The notes below the pieces were generated by a model that was not told the DNA's origin, ran no database searches, and saw nothing but the letters and a program-made list of their open reading frames with translations. Of a stretch of DNA of 26,165 nt, positions 1-8,147 are shown piece by piece (positions within the stretch are counted from its first letter, which is position 1; every line of letters starts with the position of its first letter). The stretch comes from CAYJPK01 sp964372035 (GTDB lineage: Bacteria > Desulfobacterota > Desulfovibrionia > Desulfovibrionales > Desulfovibrionaceae), in assembly GCA_964372035.1 (NCBI GenBank), contig CAYJPK010000027.1, positions 1 to 26,165 of the forward strand, given 5' to 3'. The position numbers were made by a program, and so were the translations under genes.

Positions 1-112
1 TAGAACTTGAGTTCTGCATTAAGTTAAAATAAAAAGTGCCTATCCAATGCGGGAGAACCCACCAACATGGGTAAAAGAAAACTTTAAAACCCTTGCTTAC
101 CGATTAGGCTAT
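1..112 (+). ncRNA. Possible 3' part of a structured small RNA (family not identified; 6S-like at best)
   Basis: No open frame of note is seen here, but several helices can form. GTTCTGCAT (11-19) pairs with ATGC-GGG-AGAAC (47-58), leaving only a GGG bulge. ACCCA (57-61) pairs with TGGGT (68-72) around a six-base loop. AAAG and CTTT can close an AAAA loop near 75-86. GCCTATC (38-44) can pair with GATTAGGC (103-110), which would be a pseudoknot or an alternative fold. GAAC-TTGA-GTTC (3-14) is a further competing hairpin. The string around GGGAGAACCCACC recalls the 3' half of 6S RNA from memory, but that cannot be confirmed, the strand is assumed, and the 5' part would lie outside the window. 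Confidence 0.28.
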
Positions 113-345
113 GATGTTAAAAAAATAAACTTAATATAATAATTTATAATTACAAAAAAAAATTAGCAAGCAAAAAGTTAAATTTTGCAATAAAATTTAA
201 TTAAGTGCGTACAAGTATTTAAAATGATATAAAAATAAAAATATGAAAAAATATAAAAATAAGTTGATAATTTTGTTCAAAAATTTTTAACTAATAATTC
301 CTGTATGATACACTGTGTCAGTAAGTATGGAAATAATTTTGCAGG
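113..345. other. AT-rich intergenic stretch with no gene seen
   Basis: This stretch is almost pure A and T up to about 300, with long A and T runs, and holds no convincing reading frame or RNA gene. Such DNA is often curved and may act as an upstream promoter element for the dcw operon, but that is inference. The only distinct element is the dyad at 306-320. Confidence 0.5.
306..320. promoter_or_regulatory. 15-bp near-perfect dyad, possible operator
   Basis: TGATACACTGTGTCA is an inverted repeat with a single mismatched pair around a central C. It overlaps TATGAT (304-309), which looks like a -10 element but has no good -35 at the right distance. The dyad lies about 27 bases upstream of the likely dcw promoter, so it could bind a dimeric regulator. 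No specific regulator is recognised. Confidence 0.3.
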
Positions 346-346
346 G

Positions 347-375
347 TTGACTTATGCTATGTTTTTGGGTAAAAG
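347..375 (+). promoter_or_regulatory. Likely promoter of the dcw operon (upstream of mraZ)
   Basis: TTGACT (347-352) is a five-of-six match to a sigma-70 type -35 element. It is followed after 17 bases by TAAAAG (370-375), a four-of-six -10 match. Transcription would begin near 382, inside the MraZ repeat array, which fits autorepression by MraZ. The call rests on consensus matching only. Confidence 0.45.
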
Positions 376-399
376 TGGAAAAAAGTGGTATTTAGTGGT
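366..399 (+). promoter_or_regulatory. MraZ operator: four TGG repeats at exact 10-base period
   Basis: TGG occurs at 366, 376, 386 and 396, three of the four as GTGG, separated by A/T-rich spacers so that the period is exactly 10 bases. MraZ proteins are known to bind direct repeats of a TGGG-like box at this spacing in front of their own operon. The array overlaps the -10 region and the expected transcription start, so bound MraZ would block initiation. A palindrome TTGAT-N5-ATCAA (413-427) follows in the leader. Confidence 0.7.
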
Positions 400-453
400 A
401 AATGCTTCTTGGTTGATATTTAATCAATCATCAGTCTGAGGGAAGGTCAATCC

Positions 454-903
454 ATGAATTTTAGTGGTCACACATATAGAACCCTTGATGCCAAGGGTAG
501 GCTTGTCTTGCCGCCTGAGCACAGAGATATTTTAAATCTTTGTGGTGACGATGGCAGATGCATGTTTACTATGGTTGATGGGTGTATCAGAGCGTTTCCT
601 TGGGCGCAGTGGGTTGAGTTTGAATCAAAATTTAAAAAGCTTGTTAATCCCTCAAAAAAGGTCCGTGATTTTCGTCGTATGACTATAGGCGGAGCTGAAG
701 AGATGATATTAGATGCTCAAAATAGAGTTCGTTTATCTCGTGCTCATATGGAATATGCAGGAATTACAAAAGAAGTAGTTATTTTAGGAATATTAGACCA
801 TTTTGAAATTTGGGACGTTGACAAGTATAAAGCGTTATGCAGTGAGTCATATGATGATGTTTCCGCTGACTTATCAGAAATGGGAATTGACATTTTATTC
901 TAA
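454..903 (+). CDS. mraZ: MraZ, transcriptional regulator of the dcw operon
   Basis: MraZ is a DNA-binding regulator of the division and cell wall cluster that it usually heads. The 149 residues fit the family. Two SpoVT-AbrB-like halves are visible, each with the DxxxR signature: LDAKGRLVLP with D12 and R16 near the N terminus, and LDAQNRVRLS with D87 and R91. The start is preceded by a good ribosome binding site, AGGGAAGG (439-446), eight bases before the ATG. It is the first gene of the run and rsmH follows after a short gap. The repeat array at 366-399 is its expected target, which implies autoregulation. The identification is secure; whether it represses only its own operon is not shown by the sequence. 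Confidence 0.95.
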   Translation: MNFSGHTYRTLDAKGRLVLPPEHRDILNLCGDDGRCMFTMVDGCIRAFPWAQWVEFESKFKKLVNPSKKVRDFRRMTIGGAEEMILDAQNRVRLSRAHMEYAGITKEVVILGILDHFEIWDVDKYKALCSESYDDVSADLSEMGIDILF

Positions 904-924
904 AGGCTTAGCTAAGGTATGATT

Positions 925-1896
925 ATGAATATTTCAGATTTAAGAAATCAAGACTCTAAGGCAGAGCATATACCGGTGCTTTTGGCTGAGCTTATGGAAG
1001 CCATTAATCCAAAGGCTGGTGCTAAGTATTTAGATGGTACACTTGGACTTGGTGGTCACTGTTTAGCATTAATGCATAGAAGCGGTGGGCAAGCAGAGAT
1101 GTGTTGTCTTGATAGAGATGAGCAAGCCATTGAAATTGCTAGAAATCGCTTAAGTATGTATAAGGATAAAGTTCATTTATTCCACACAAAATATAGTGAT
1201 TTTGAAAGTGCCCTTGATGAGCTTGGCTGGAGTGAGCTTGATGGTGCATATATTGATATTGGCGTTTCATCAATGCAAATTGATGTTGCGGAGCGAGGCT
1301 TTAGCTTTAATGCTGATGGTCCTCTTGACATGCGAATGAACTCAACGAGTACTGAAAAAACTGCAAAAGAAGTTGTTAATCGATATCCGTTTGATGAATT
1401 AAAGAGAATAATTGCATCTCTTGGTGAAGATCCACAAGCAGGACGTATTGCAAGAGCCATCGTCGATGCAAGAACACGTAAAACAATTGAAACAACAGCT
1501 CAGCTTGCATCAATAGTAGAATATGCATATCCAGCGTCATGGCGCAGCAAGGCAAGAAACCATCCTGCAACTCGTACATTTCAGGCGCTTAGAATGTATG
1601 TAAATGATGAACTTGGAGAGTTGAAGAGCTTTTTAGAAAATATATTAAAATATACTAAGGTAGGCGGGCGTATAGCCGTAATTACTTTCCACTCCTTGGA
1701 AGATAGAATTGTTAAGCATACCATGCGTGCTTGGGCGCAGTCATGTACTTGTCCTCGCCACATTCCGCGTTGTATTTGCGAAAATAAGCCAAAGGTTAAA
1801 CTTTTAAGTACAAAACCAATAGTGCCGACAGAGCTTGAGATTTTGCGTAATTCTCGTTCTAGTAGTGCTAAACTAAGAGTAGCAGAGAAAGTCTAA
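925..1896 (+). CDS. rsmH: RsmH, 16S rRNA (cytosine-1402-N4)-methyltransferase
   Basis: RsmH (MraW) methylates N4 of C1402 in 16S rRNA, using S-adenosylmethionine. The N-terminal HIPVLLAELMEAINP block and the glycine-rich LDGTLGLGGH segment form the expected SAM-binding site. YIDIGVSSMQ, the MRMNS region and the C-terminal ITFHSLEDRIVK block are also typical. Two in-frame ATGs exist at 919 and 925. AAGG (914-917) lies one base from the first and seven from the second, so the second start is preferred, giving 323 residues; the choice is not certain. The stop overlaps the next gene as TAATG at 1894-1898, consistent with coupled translation. It sits between mraZ and ftsL as in most dcw clusters. 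Confidence 0.96.
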   Translation: MNISDLRNQDSKAEHIPVLLAELMEAINPKAGAKYLDGTLGLGGHCLALMHRSGGQAEMCCLDRDEQAIEIARNRLSMYKDKVHLFHTKYSDFESALDELGWSELDGAYIDIGVSSMQIDVAERGFSFNADGPLDMRMNSTSTEKTAKEVVNRYPFDELKRIIASLGEDPQAGRIARAIVDARTRKTIETTAQLASIVEYAYPASWRSKARNHPATRTFQALRMYVNDELGELKSFLENILKYTKVGGRIAVITFHSLEDRIVKHTMRAWAQSCTCPRHIPRCICENKPKVKLLSTKPIVPTELEILRNSRSSSAKLRVAEKV

Positions 1897-2177
1897 TGAT
1901 AGCACAAAGTTCTAAAGGCTGGTTTTTATTTGTTGTTATGTCGGTCTTAATGAGTTTAGTTTTAGGATTGGTTTTAGTGTGGTTAAGTATTGAGCGAACT
2001 GACTTGGCATATTCAATTAGAAAAATGCGTATTCAATTAGAAAATAATCTTGCACTTAAAAATAAATTAGAAGTTGAGCGAGATATTTTGTTATCACCTT
2101 ATGAGCTTGGAAGAGAAGCAATTAAGCTTAAGATGAGTGATGCGAAAGCCGGTCAAATAAGAAAAATTATAAAATAG
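1896..2177 (+). CDS. ftsL: FtsL, cell division protein
   Basis: The 93-residue protein has a short cytoplasmic tail, one hydrophobic segment at about residues 9-30, and then a charged, helical stretch (about 33-70) of the kind that forms a coiled coil. This is the bitopic layout of FtsL, which joins FtsB and FtsQ in the divisome and helps activate FtsW-FtsI. FtsL sequences diverge strongly, so the call depends mainly on topology, length and position between rsmH and ftsI. The start codon overlaps the rsmH stop and no separate ribosome binding site is needed. No FtsB gene is seen in the window. A very weak family signature is normal for this protein. Confidence 0.85.
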   Translation: MIAQSSKGWFLFVVMSVLMSLVLGLVLVWLSIERTDLAYSIRKMRIQLENNLALKNKLEVERDILLSPYELGREAIKLKMSDAKAGQIRKIIK

Positions 2178-2185
2178 GTTAAATA

Positions 2186-4249
2186 ATGCCAACTAAAAAC
2201 TTGCTAAAAAATAAAAGCAATACAAAAATAAACGCTAAAGCCAAGAAAAAAGCTTGGTATGAAACTATGGATTGGTCTAAATTTAGATTAAATTTCATGG
2301 CTTTTGGTTTTTTGCTTTTTTGGTTTGTGCTCTGGGCAAGAGCAGGATATTTGCAGTTATTTGAGGGAAGTTATTTAGCTGAAAGAGCTAAAAGACAGCA
2401 TACAGCTATTGAAACAGTGACTGGACAGCGTGGGCTTATTCTTGACCGTAATGGCTTGGTATTAGCTAGAAATGTTGAAACAAATTCACTCTATGCAAAT
2501 CCAAGGCGTATTGTTGATAAGCAAAAAACAGCTCAAGTCCTAGCACGTATTTTGGGTAAAAGCCCTGCTGATATTTTAAAATCAATTAATCGCAATTCTG
2601 CTTTTGTTTGGCTTTCACGCAAACTTGATGATGCGACAGCAAAAGAAGTAAGAGATGCAGATTTAACAGGTATTGCACTTGTTAAAGAATATGAAAGAAC
2701 TTATCCGTTTAAGCAAGTTGCAGGACAGCTTTTAGGATTTACTAATATTGATTCTAAGGGTTTAGAGGGTCTTGAGAAGGCATTTAATGATGATTTAGCA
2801 GGTATTTCAGCTAAGCGCACAGTTAAGCGTGATGCAAGCGGTCGTAGATTCCACGTTAATGATAGTGATATGTTAAGTGGTGAGGATTTACATTTAACGA
2901 TTGATGTGCAAATTCAATTTTTGGCAGAAGAAGCTTTGGCAAATGCCGTTCAAGCAGAAGATGCGAAATGGGGCGGTGCTTTAGTTGTTGATGTTGAAAA
3001 TGGTGATATTTTAGCCTGGGCACAGTATCCGTTTTTTAATCCAAATGCGTATAGTAATTATAAGGCATATCAATATCGCAACCGCATAGCATTAGATGCG
3101 CTTGAGCCTGGTTCGACCTTAAAGCCTTTTGTTATAGCTTCTGCGCTTGAAGAGGGAATTGTTGGAACGCAAACACAATTTTTCTGTGAAAATGGAACTT
3201 GGCGTCACAAATCAGTTACTATTCGAGATGACAAGAGAAGTTATGGCAATTTAACTGTTGAAAAGATTTTAAGTAATTCTAGTAATATTGGCACTGCTAA
3301 AATAGGTCTAACTTTAGGTGCTGAGTCTTACCATAAGTATTTAACAAAACTTGGTTTTGGTCAATCAACAGGTTTGCATGTTTATGAAAGCAAGGGAATT
3401 TTACACCCTGCTAGACGATGGAAAGAAGTTGATACTATGTCAATTAGTTTTGGACAAGGTATTTCAGTAACAGCTCTCCAATTAGCGCAAGCCTACTTAA
3501 CTCTCGGTAGCGGTGGTGAATATAAACCGCTTAAATTAGTTAAGAATGTAGTATCAGAAGAAGCCGAAAATGCTGGTCGAGTATTTTCTTCAAAAGTATC
3601 GAAAGAAGTAATTGCTATGATGCAAGATGTTGTTGAAGAAGGAACTGGAAAACGTGCTAGCATTGATGGTTTATTAGTTGCTGGTAAGACTGGAACAGCT
3701 CAAAAGGCACATAAAGATGGTGGTTACGGAGAGGAAAGAACAGCATCATTTGCAGGTTTTGTTCCAGCAGATAATCCTAAATACTTGGTAGTGTTGGTAA
3801 TTGATGAGCCACAAAAAACAAGTTATGGCGGTGTTATTGGTGCTCCAGTATTTAAAAATATTGTACTAAAAACTCTTTCCTATCATGGTGTACCGATTGA
3901 AAAAGAGCTTAAAGAAAATTTAAAAGTTGAAAATAATAAAAAACAAGAAGAGCTTAGCAAAACTGAAAAAGACAAATTGCAAGCAGATAATAAAGCTTTA
4001 AGTAAAAATGAAGAAAATATTGAAATTCCTGAATTTAGAAGTAAAATAGTTTCTATTGTGCCGAAAAAAAATGAAAGCAAAGTTCCAAGCGTAGTTGGCA
4101 AATCAATTCGCCGAGCAGTTGAAATGTTTGCAGTTGAGGGAATTGTGCCGAGCATCAAAGGTGAGGGTACAGTTGTTGTTAAACAAAGTCCAAAGGCAGG
4201 TGAGAAATTACTTGCAAATAATGAATATACATTGTGGTTAAGCGAATAA
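2186..4249 (+). CDS. ftsI: FtsI (PBP3), septal peptidoglycan transpeptidase with C-terminal PASTA domain
   Basis: A class B penicillin-binding protein that crosslinks septal peptidoglycan in the periplasm as partner of FtsW. It has a basic cytoplasmic tail, one membrane segment at about residues 34-54, a dimerisation/pedestal domain, and the transpeptidase domain. All three active-site motifs are present: S310-T-L-K313, S365-S-N367 and K501-T-G-T504. Residues 631-687 form a PASTA domain (VPSVVGK start, QSPKAGEKL turn). A strongly charged Lys/Glu/Asn-rich linker of about 60 residues separates it from the catalytic domain. At 687 residues it is longer than enteric FtsI, and the PASTA plus linker explain the difference. 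TAGG (2175-2178) is the probable ribosome binding site. Confidence 0.95.
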   Translation: MPTKNLLKNKSNTKINAKAKKKAWYETMDWSKFRLNFMAFGFLLFWFVLWARAGYLQLFEGSYLAERAKRQHTAIETVTGQRGLILDRNGLVLARNVETNSLYANPRRIVDKQKTAQVLARILGKSPADILKSINRNSAFVWLSRKLDDATAKEVRDADLTGIALVKEYERTYPFKQVAGQLLGFTNIDSKGLEGLEKAFNDDLAGISAKRTVKRDASGRRFHVNDSDMLSGEDLHLTIDVQIQFLAEEALANAVQAEDAKWGGALVVDVENGDILAWAQYPFFNPNAYSNYKAYQYRNRIALDALEPGSTLKPFVIASALEEGIVGTQTQFFCENGTWRHKSVTIRDDKRSYGNLTVEKILSNSSNIGTAKIGLTLGAESYHKYLTKLGFGQSTGLHVYESKGILHPARRWKEVDTMSISFGQGISVTALQLAQAYLTLGSGGEYKPLKLVKNVVSEEAENAGRVFSSKVSKEVIAMMQDVVEEGTGKRASIDGLLVAGKTGTAQKAHKDGGYGEERTASFAGFVPADNPKYLVVLVIDEPQKTSYGGVIGAPVFKNIVLKTLSYHGVPIEKELKENLKVENNKKQEELSKTEKDKLQADNKALSKNEENIEIPEFRSKIVSIVPKKNESKVPSVVGKSIRRAVEMFAVEGIVPSIKGEGTVVVKQSPKAGEKLLANNEYTLWLSE

Positions 4250-4279
4250 CCCTTGTAATTTAAACTTAGTGAGAAAATT

Positions 4280-5725
4280 ATGAATATATCTTTTGAAGAG
4301 TTAGTCAAACATATGAAGGCTCAAAACCTTGGCTTATGCGCAGATTCACGCAAAGTTGAGGCGAATGATATTTTTATTGCATTAAGTGGAACTACAAATG
4401 ATGGCGAAAAATATATAAATGACGCTATTAAAAAGGGTGTAAAATATATCTTGGCAAAAGATTTTACAAGCGATGAGAAAGATATTTATGTTCATTCTTG
4501 TGAGAATAGTTTTAAAACTATGGTTGAGCTTGCCAAGTTAAAATACGATACAATGGATTTCGGTCTGAATATAGTGGGAATTACAGGAACTAACGGCAAA
4601 ACAACAACGACATATTTGCTTGAACATTTGTTTAAATCAAAGGGGCGTAGTGTTGGTGTTTTAGGTACAATTAAGTATCGTTGGCAAAATTATAGTGAGG
4701 ACGCACCGCTTACAACTCCAGATACTTTATCCCTACACGCTATGCTTGGTGCTATGAAAAAAGCAAAAGTTCAAGATGTATTTATGGAAGTTTCATCTCA
4801 TGCTCTTGAACAAAATAGAGTTGCTGGAATAAGCTTTAATGGTGCTGTTTTTGCGAACTTGACTCAAGACCATCTTGATTACCATAAAACAATGGAAAAT
4901 TACTTTAAATCTAAGGCTAAATTGTTTAATAACTTAGCTCCTACAGGAGTTTCTGCAATTTGTGCTGATGATGATTTTGGTAAAAAATTACTTGTAAAGC
5001 ACAAAGAATCAATTGCTTATGGTATAAATCGTACTGATGAATATAAAAAATATTTATGGGCTGAAATTATTGAAAATACACCACAAGGTTTGCATTTAAA
5101 GCTTGATTATAATGGTGACGTTTTTGAAATAAAAACACCGCTTGTAGGTGAATATAATGCAAGAAATATCTTAGCCGCTTGCGCTATAGGCTTAGGGCAC
5201 GGATTTAATGTTGAAGACTTGCAATGCTTTAGCACTTTTAATGGTGTTGATGGTCGACTCGAGCGCATTGGAAATGATCCAAAATTAAATATATTTGTTG
5301 ACTATGCACACACGGGTGATGCTTTAGTTAATGTTTTAAGTACCTTGAGAGATGCTGGCTTTACAAAAATCATAACTGTTTTTGGCTGTGGGGGTAATCG
5401 TGATAGGGCAAAGCGTCCTTTGATGGGCGAGGCTGTTGCAAAATATTCAGATGTTGCAGTTTTAACCTCTGATAATCCACGTCATGAAAATCCTCTTGAT
5501 ATTATTGAGGACGTAAAAGCAGGTTTGACTGAAGCTAAGCATGTAATAATAGAAGAGAATCGTAAAATTGCGATTGAAAAAGCTTTTAATGTATTAAAAG
5601 AATATAATAGTGAGAAAGCCGCTTTACTAATTGCAGGTAAAGGGCATGAACAAACCCAACAAGTAGGCGATATAAAGTATGCTTTCAGTGACCAAATAGT
5701 TGCAAAGGAACTGTTATGCAAATGA
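4280..5725 (+). CDS. murE: MurE, UDP-MurNAc-L-Ala-D-Glu--meso-DAP ligase
   Basis: MurE adds the third amino acid to the UDP-MurNAc peptide in the cytoplasm, using ATP. The P-loop GTNGKTTT is at residues 103-110, the SSHAL substrate segment is near 172-176, and K212 in SKAKLF is the probable carbamylated lysine. The motif DNPR at 398-401 is the known marker of meso-diaminopimelate specificity, as opposed to lysine, and supports a Gram-negative type wall. The 481 residues match the family. A 30-base gap separates it from ftsI, the largest in this part of the run, with a weak GTGAG before the ATG. Its end overlaps the murF start within ATGCAAATGA. Confidence 0.97.
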   Translation: MNISFEELVKHMKAQNLGLCADSRKVEANDIFIALSGTTNDGEKYINDAIKKGVKYILAKDFTSDEKDIYVHSCENSFKTMVELAKLKYDTMDFGLNIVGITGTNGKTTTTYLLEHLFKSKGRSVGVLGTIKYRWQNYSEDAPLTTPDTLSLHAMLGAMKKAKVQDVFMEVSSHALEQNRVAGISFNGAVFANLTQDHLDYHKTMENYFKSKAKLFNNLAPTGVSAICADDDFGKKLLVKHKESIAYGINRTDEYKKYLWAEIIENTPQGLHLKLDYNGDVFEIKTPLVGEYNARNILAACAIGLGHGFNVEDLQCFSTFNGVDGRLERIGNDPKLNIFVDYAHTGDALVNVLSTLRDAGFTKIITVFGCGGNRDRAKRPLMGEAVAKYSDVAVLTSDNPRHENPLDIIEDVKAGLTEAKHVIIEENRKIAIEKAFNVLKEYNSEKAALLIAGKGHEQTQQVGDIKYAFSDQIVAKELLCK

Positions 5726-7080
5726 TGCTAAGTGAAATTACTAAGCTATTTGGACAAAGCGCTTTAGAAGATTTTTGCATCACTAGCGTGGTCACTGACA
5801 GCAGAAAAGTTGTGCCAGGTTGCGCCTTTATCTGTATCAAGGGTGAAAATGTAGACGGTCATGATTTTGCAGCTTTAGCGGTTAAAAATGGTGCTAAACT
5901 CATAATTAGTGAGAAAAAACTTGAACTTGATGATATTAGTATTGTTGTTGTCGAAAATTCAATCAAGGCTCTTGGAGAAATCGCAAAATTATGGCGTGAG
6001 CGCACTAGAGCTAAAGTCATAGGTGTAACTGGCACAGCTGGAAAGACAACTGTTAAAGAAATCTTAAGTCACTGCTTGGCTTTAAAAGGTAAAACAGCTA
6101 AAAATGAGATGAATTTTAATAACCAAATTGGTCTTCCAATTTCGATATTAAATACTGATGGTGATGAAGATTTTTGGGTTATGGAGCTTGGGATTAGCGA
6201 AGCTCATGATATGGACGAATTAGGTCAAATTTTGCGACCTGATATTGCAGTTATCTTAAATGCTGGAGCAGGTCATGTTGAAGGGCTTGGTCAAAATGTT
6301 GCCAAGCATAAAGCATCATTATTAAAACATTTAAAAGATAGATTTTCAGTTGGAATAATAAATGCTGATAATGAAAATTTAGTTCACGAGGCAATGCAGA
6401 TTCCAGTTACTAAATTATACTTTAGTGCAAATGAAAATCCAATTGCAGGATACAGCTCAAAATACTTACGTAAAATTAAAAACAAGGGCTTGTATTATTT
6501 AAATGTTTTAGGCGAACAATATGAACTTACTGCACCCTTTGTATCGAGTGTTGGAGCAGAAAATATTTCTGCAATTGCAGCTGTTTGCAACCTTTGTCGC
6601 TTGGAATGTGGCGAGCTTTGCACAGGAATTAGTACAGCTAAGTTGCCAAGCCAAAGATTTGTGATAAAAAAAATCAATAATTTTACGATAATTGATGATA
6701 GTTATAACGCAAATTCTTTATCTTTTGCAAAAATGATAGAAAGTGCTAGTGAGCTTGCAAATGGTGAAAACTTGATAGGTATTTTTGGCGAAATGGCTGA
6801 ACTTGGCGAGCTTAGTTCAATTGAACACGAAAAACTAGGGCAAAAAATAGCTGAAAATCCTTTTAAAATAATTTTTTGGAAGGGTAAATATTTTAATGAA
6901 ATTCAAGAAGCCTTAAAGGCAACTGATATTAAATTATTTGCTTTAAACGAAGATTTTGAACTTGTTAAAAATAATATGGCAGATTTTAAGGGCGGTGTAG
7001 TTCTTTGTAAGGGGTCACGCTCTAATCACTTAGAAATTATATTAGAAAAATTTAAAGTATGGGCTGAAAATGTTATTTAA
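5716..7080 (+). CDS. murF: MurF, UDP-MurNAc-tripeptide--D-Ala-D-Ala ligase
   Basis: MurF joins D-alanyl-D-alanine to the UDP-MurNAc tripeptide and completes the pentapeptide precursor. The ATP site GTAGKTT is at residues 106-112, followed by MNFNNQIGLP, a MurF-type substrate segment. ILNAGAGHVEGL and IDDSYNANSLS are further family blocks. The 454 residues are typical. The ATG at 5716 is favoured over the later ATGs at 5722 and 5725 because AAGGA (5705-5709) is six bases upstream; this start overlaps murE by 10 bases. The 3' end overlaps mraY by 11 bases. No D-Ala-D-Ala ligase (ddl) gene is in the window, so its dipeptide substrate is made elsewhere. Confidence 0.96.
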   Translation: MQMMLSEITKLFGQSALEDFCITSVVTDSRKVVPGCAFICIKGENVDGHDFAALAVKNGAKLIISEKKLELDDISIVVVENSIKALGEIAKLWRERTRAKVIGVTGTAGKTTVKEILSHCLALKGKTAKNEMNFNNQIGLPISILNTDGDEDFWVMELGISEAHDMDELGQILRPDIAVILNAGAGHVEGLGQNVAKHKASLLKHLKDRFSVGIINADNENLVHEAMQIPVTKLYFSANENPIAGYSSKYLRKIKNKGLYYLNVLGEQYELTAPFVSSVGAENISAIAAVCNLCRLECGELCTGISTAKLPSQRFVIKKINNFTIIDDSYNANSLSFAKMIESASELANGENLIGIFGEMAELGELSSIEHEKLGQKIAENPFKIIFWKGKYFNEIQEALKATDIKLFALNEDFELVKNNMADFKGGVVLCKGSRSNHLEIILEKFKVWAENVI

Positions 7081-8146
7081 CTTACTTTATCCACTTACCT
7101 CAGAACTAACATTTTTAAATGTATTTCGGTATATTACATTTCGTTCAGCAGGAGCGCTTTGTACTGCCTTGATTTTGAGTATTATAGTTGGTCCATATTT
7201 TATTAGATTTTTACAAAGGCTTAAATTTGGTCAGAGTATTCATGAAGATGTAAAAGCGCATCAAGCAAAATCTGGCACACCGACTATGGGTGGAATTTTA
7301 ATTATTTTTAGTGTTGTTGTTAGTGTGTTATTATGGAGCAATCTTCAAAATCCATATATATGGCTGATATTGCTTGTTTTTGTAGGTTTCGGTCTTGTAG
7401 GTTTTTTTGATGATTATTTGAAAATTACAAAGAAAAACAATAAGGGCATTAGCGCAAGAACAAAATTTACAGGGCAAGTATTGATTGCATCTATTGCCAT
7501 GTTATACTTATACAATATGCCGGCGTTTTCAACTGAATTAATTTTTCCATTTTTTAAAAACTTTAAACCAGATTTAGGATTTTTTTATATCCCATTTGCT
7601 ATTTTAGTGATGGTTGGAACTTCAAATGCTGTTAATTTGACAGATGGCTTAGACGGCTTGGCAATTGGTTCAAGTATAGTTGCAGGGACAGTGCTTGCTT
7701 TATTTATTTATATTAGTGGTAATGCCTTTATTGCTCAGTACTTACAAGTAAATTTTGTAACTGGTCTTGGTGAAGTAACGATTTTCTGTACTGCCTTAGT
7801 CGGTGCGAGTTTAGGGTTTTTGTGGTTTAATGCTTACCCTGCGCAAGTTTTTATGGGTGATGTTGGATCGCTAAGCATTGGTGGTGCTTTTGGTTTTTTA
7901 GCTGTTCTATGCAAACAAGAATTGATTTTGGTTATTATTGGCGGATTATTCGTGCTTGAAACCTTGTCAGTTATTTTGCAAATTGGCTATTTTAGATGGA
8001 CTGGTGGCAAGCGTATATTTAGAATGGCACCGCTACATCATCATTATGAATTAAAGGGTGTGCCAGAATCAAAAATTATTATAAGATTCTGGATTATTTC
8101 GATATTATTTGGCTTGATTGCCTTATCTTCATTAAAGTTGAGATAG
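7070..8146 (+). CDS. mraY: MraY, phospho-MurNAc-pentapeptide transferase
   Basis: MraY transfers phospho-MurNAc-pentapeptide from UDP to undecaprenyl phosphate to make lipid I at the inner membrane. The protein is a polytopic membrane protein of 358 residues, the normal length, with about ten hydrophobic segments. Catalytic-site landmarks are present: D114-D115 in GFFDDYLK, NAVNLTDGLDGLA around 186-198, FMGDVGSLSIGG with D264, and the PLHHHYE motif at 321-327. The start lies inside the murF 3' end (11-base overlap), so translation is probably coupled. One base separates its stop from the murD start. Nothing looks degenerate. Confidence 0.97.
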   Translation: MLFNLLYPLTSELTFLNVFRYITFRSAGALCTALILSIIVGPYFIRFLQRLKFGQSIHEDVKAHQAKSGTPTMGGILIIFSVVVSVLLWSNLQNPYIWLILLVFVGFGLVGFFDDYLKITKKNNKGISARTKFTGQVLIASIAMLYLYNMPAFSTELIFPFFKNFKPDLGFFYIPFAILVMVGTSNAVNLTDGLDGLAIGSSIVAGTVLALFIYISGNAFIAQYLQVNFVTGLGEVTIFCTALVGASLGFLWFNAYPAQVFMGDVGSLSIGGAFGFLAVLCKQELILVIIGGLFVLETLSVILQIGYFRWTGGKRIFRMAPLHHHYELKGVPESKIIIRFWIISILFGLIALSSLKLR

Positions 8147-8147
8147 T

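Noticed and set aside
413..427. TTGAT-N5-ATCAA as an FNR/CRP-type site
   Set aside because: The FNR consensus has four bases between the halves, not five, and the site lies downstream of the expected start. It is mentioned only as a palindrome in the leader.
1..453. tRNA, attachment site or insertion sequence at the left edge
   Set aside because: No cloverleaf, CCA end, terminal inverted repeat or transposase fragment could be found.
3883..4308. 141-residue open frame on the - strand
   Set aside because: It is antisense to the A-rich charged linker and PASTA part of ftsI, its Ser/Leu/Phe-rich composition is the shadow of Lys/Glu codons, and no ribosome binding site or family feature is seen.
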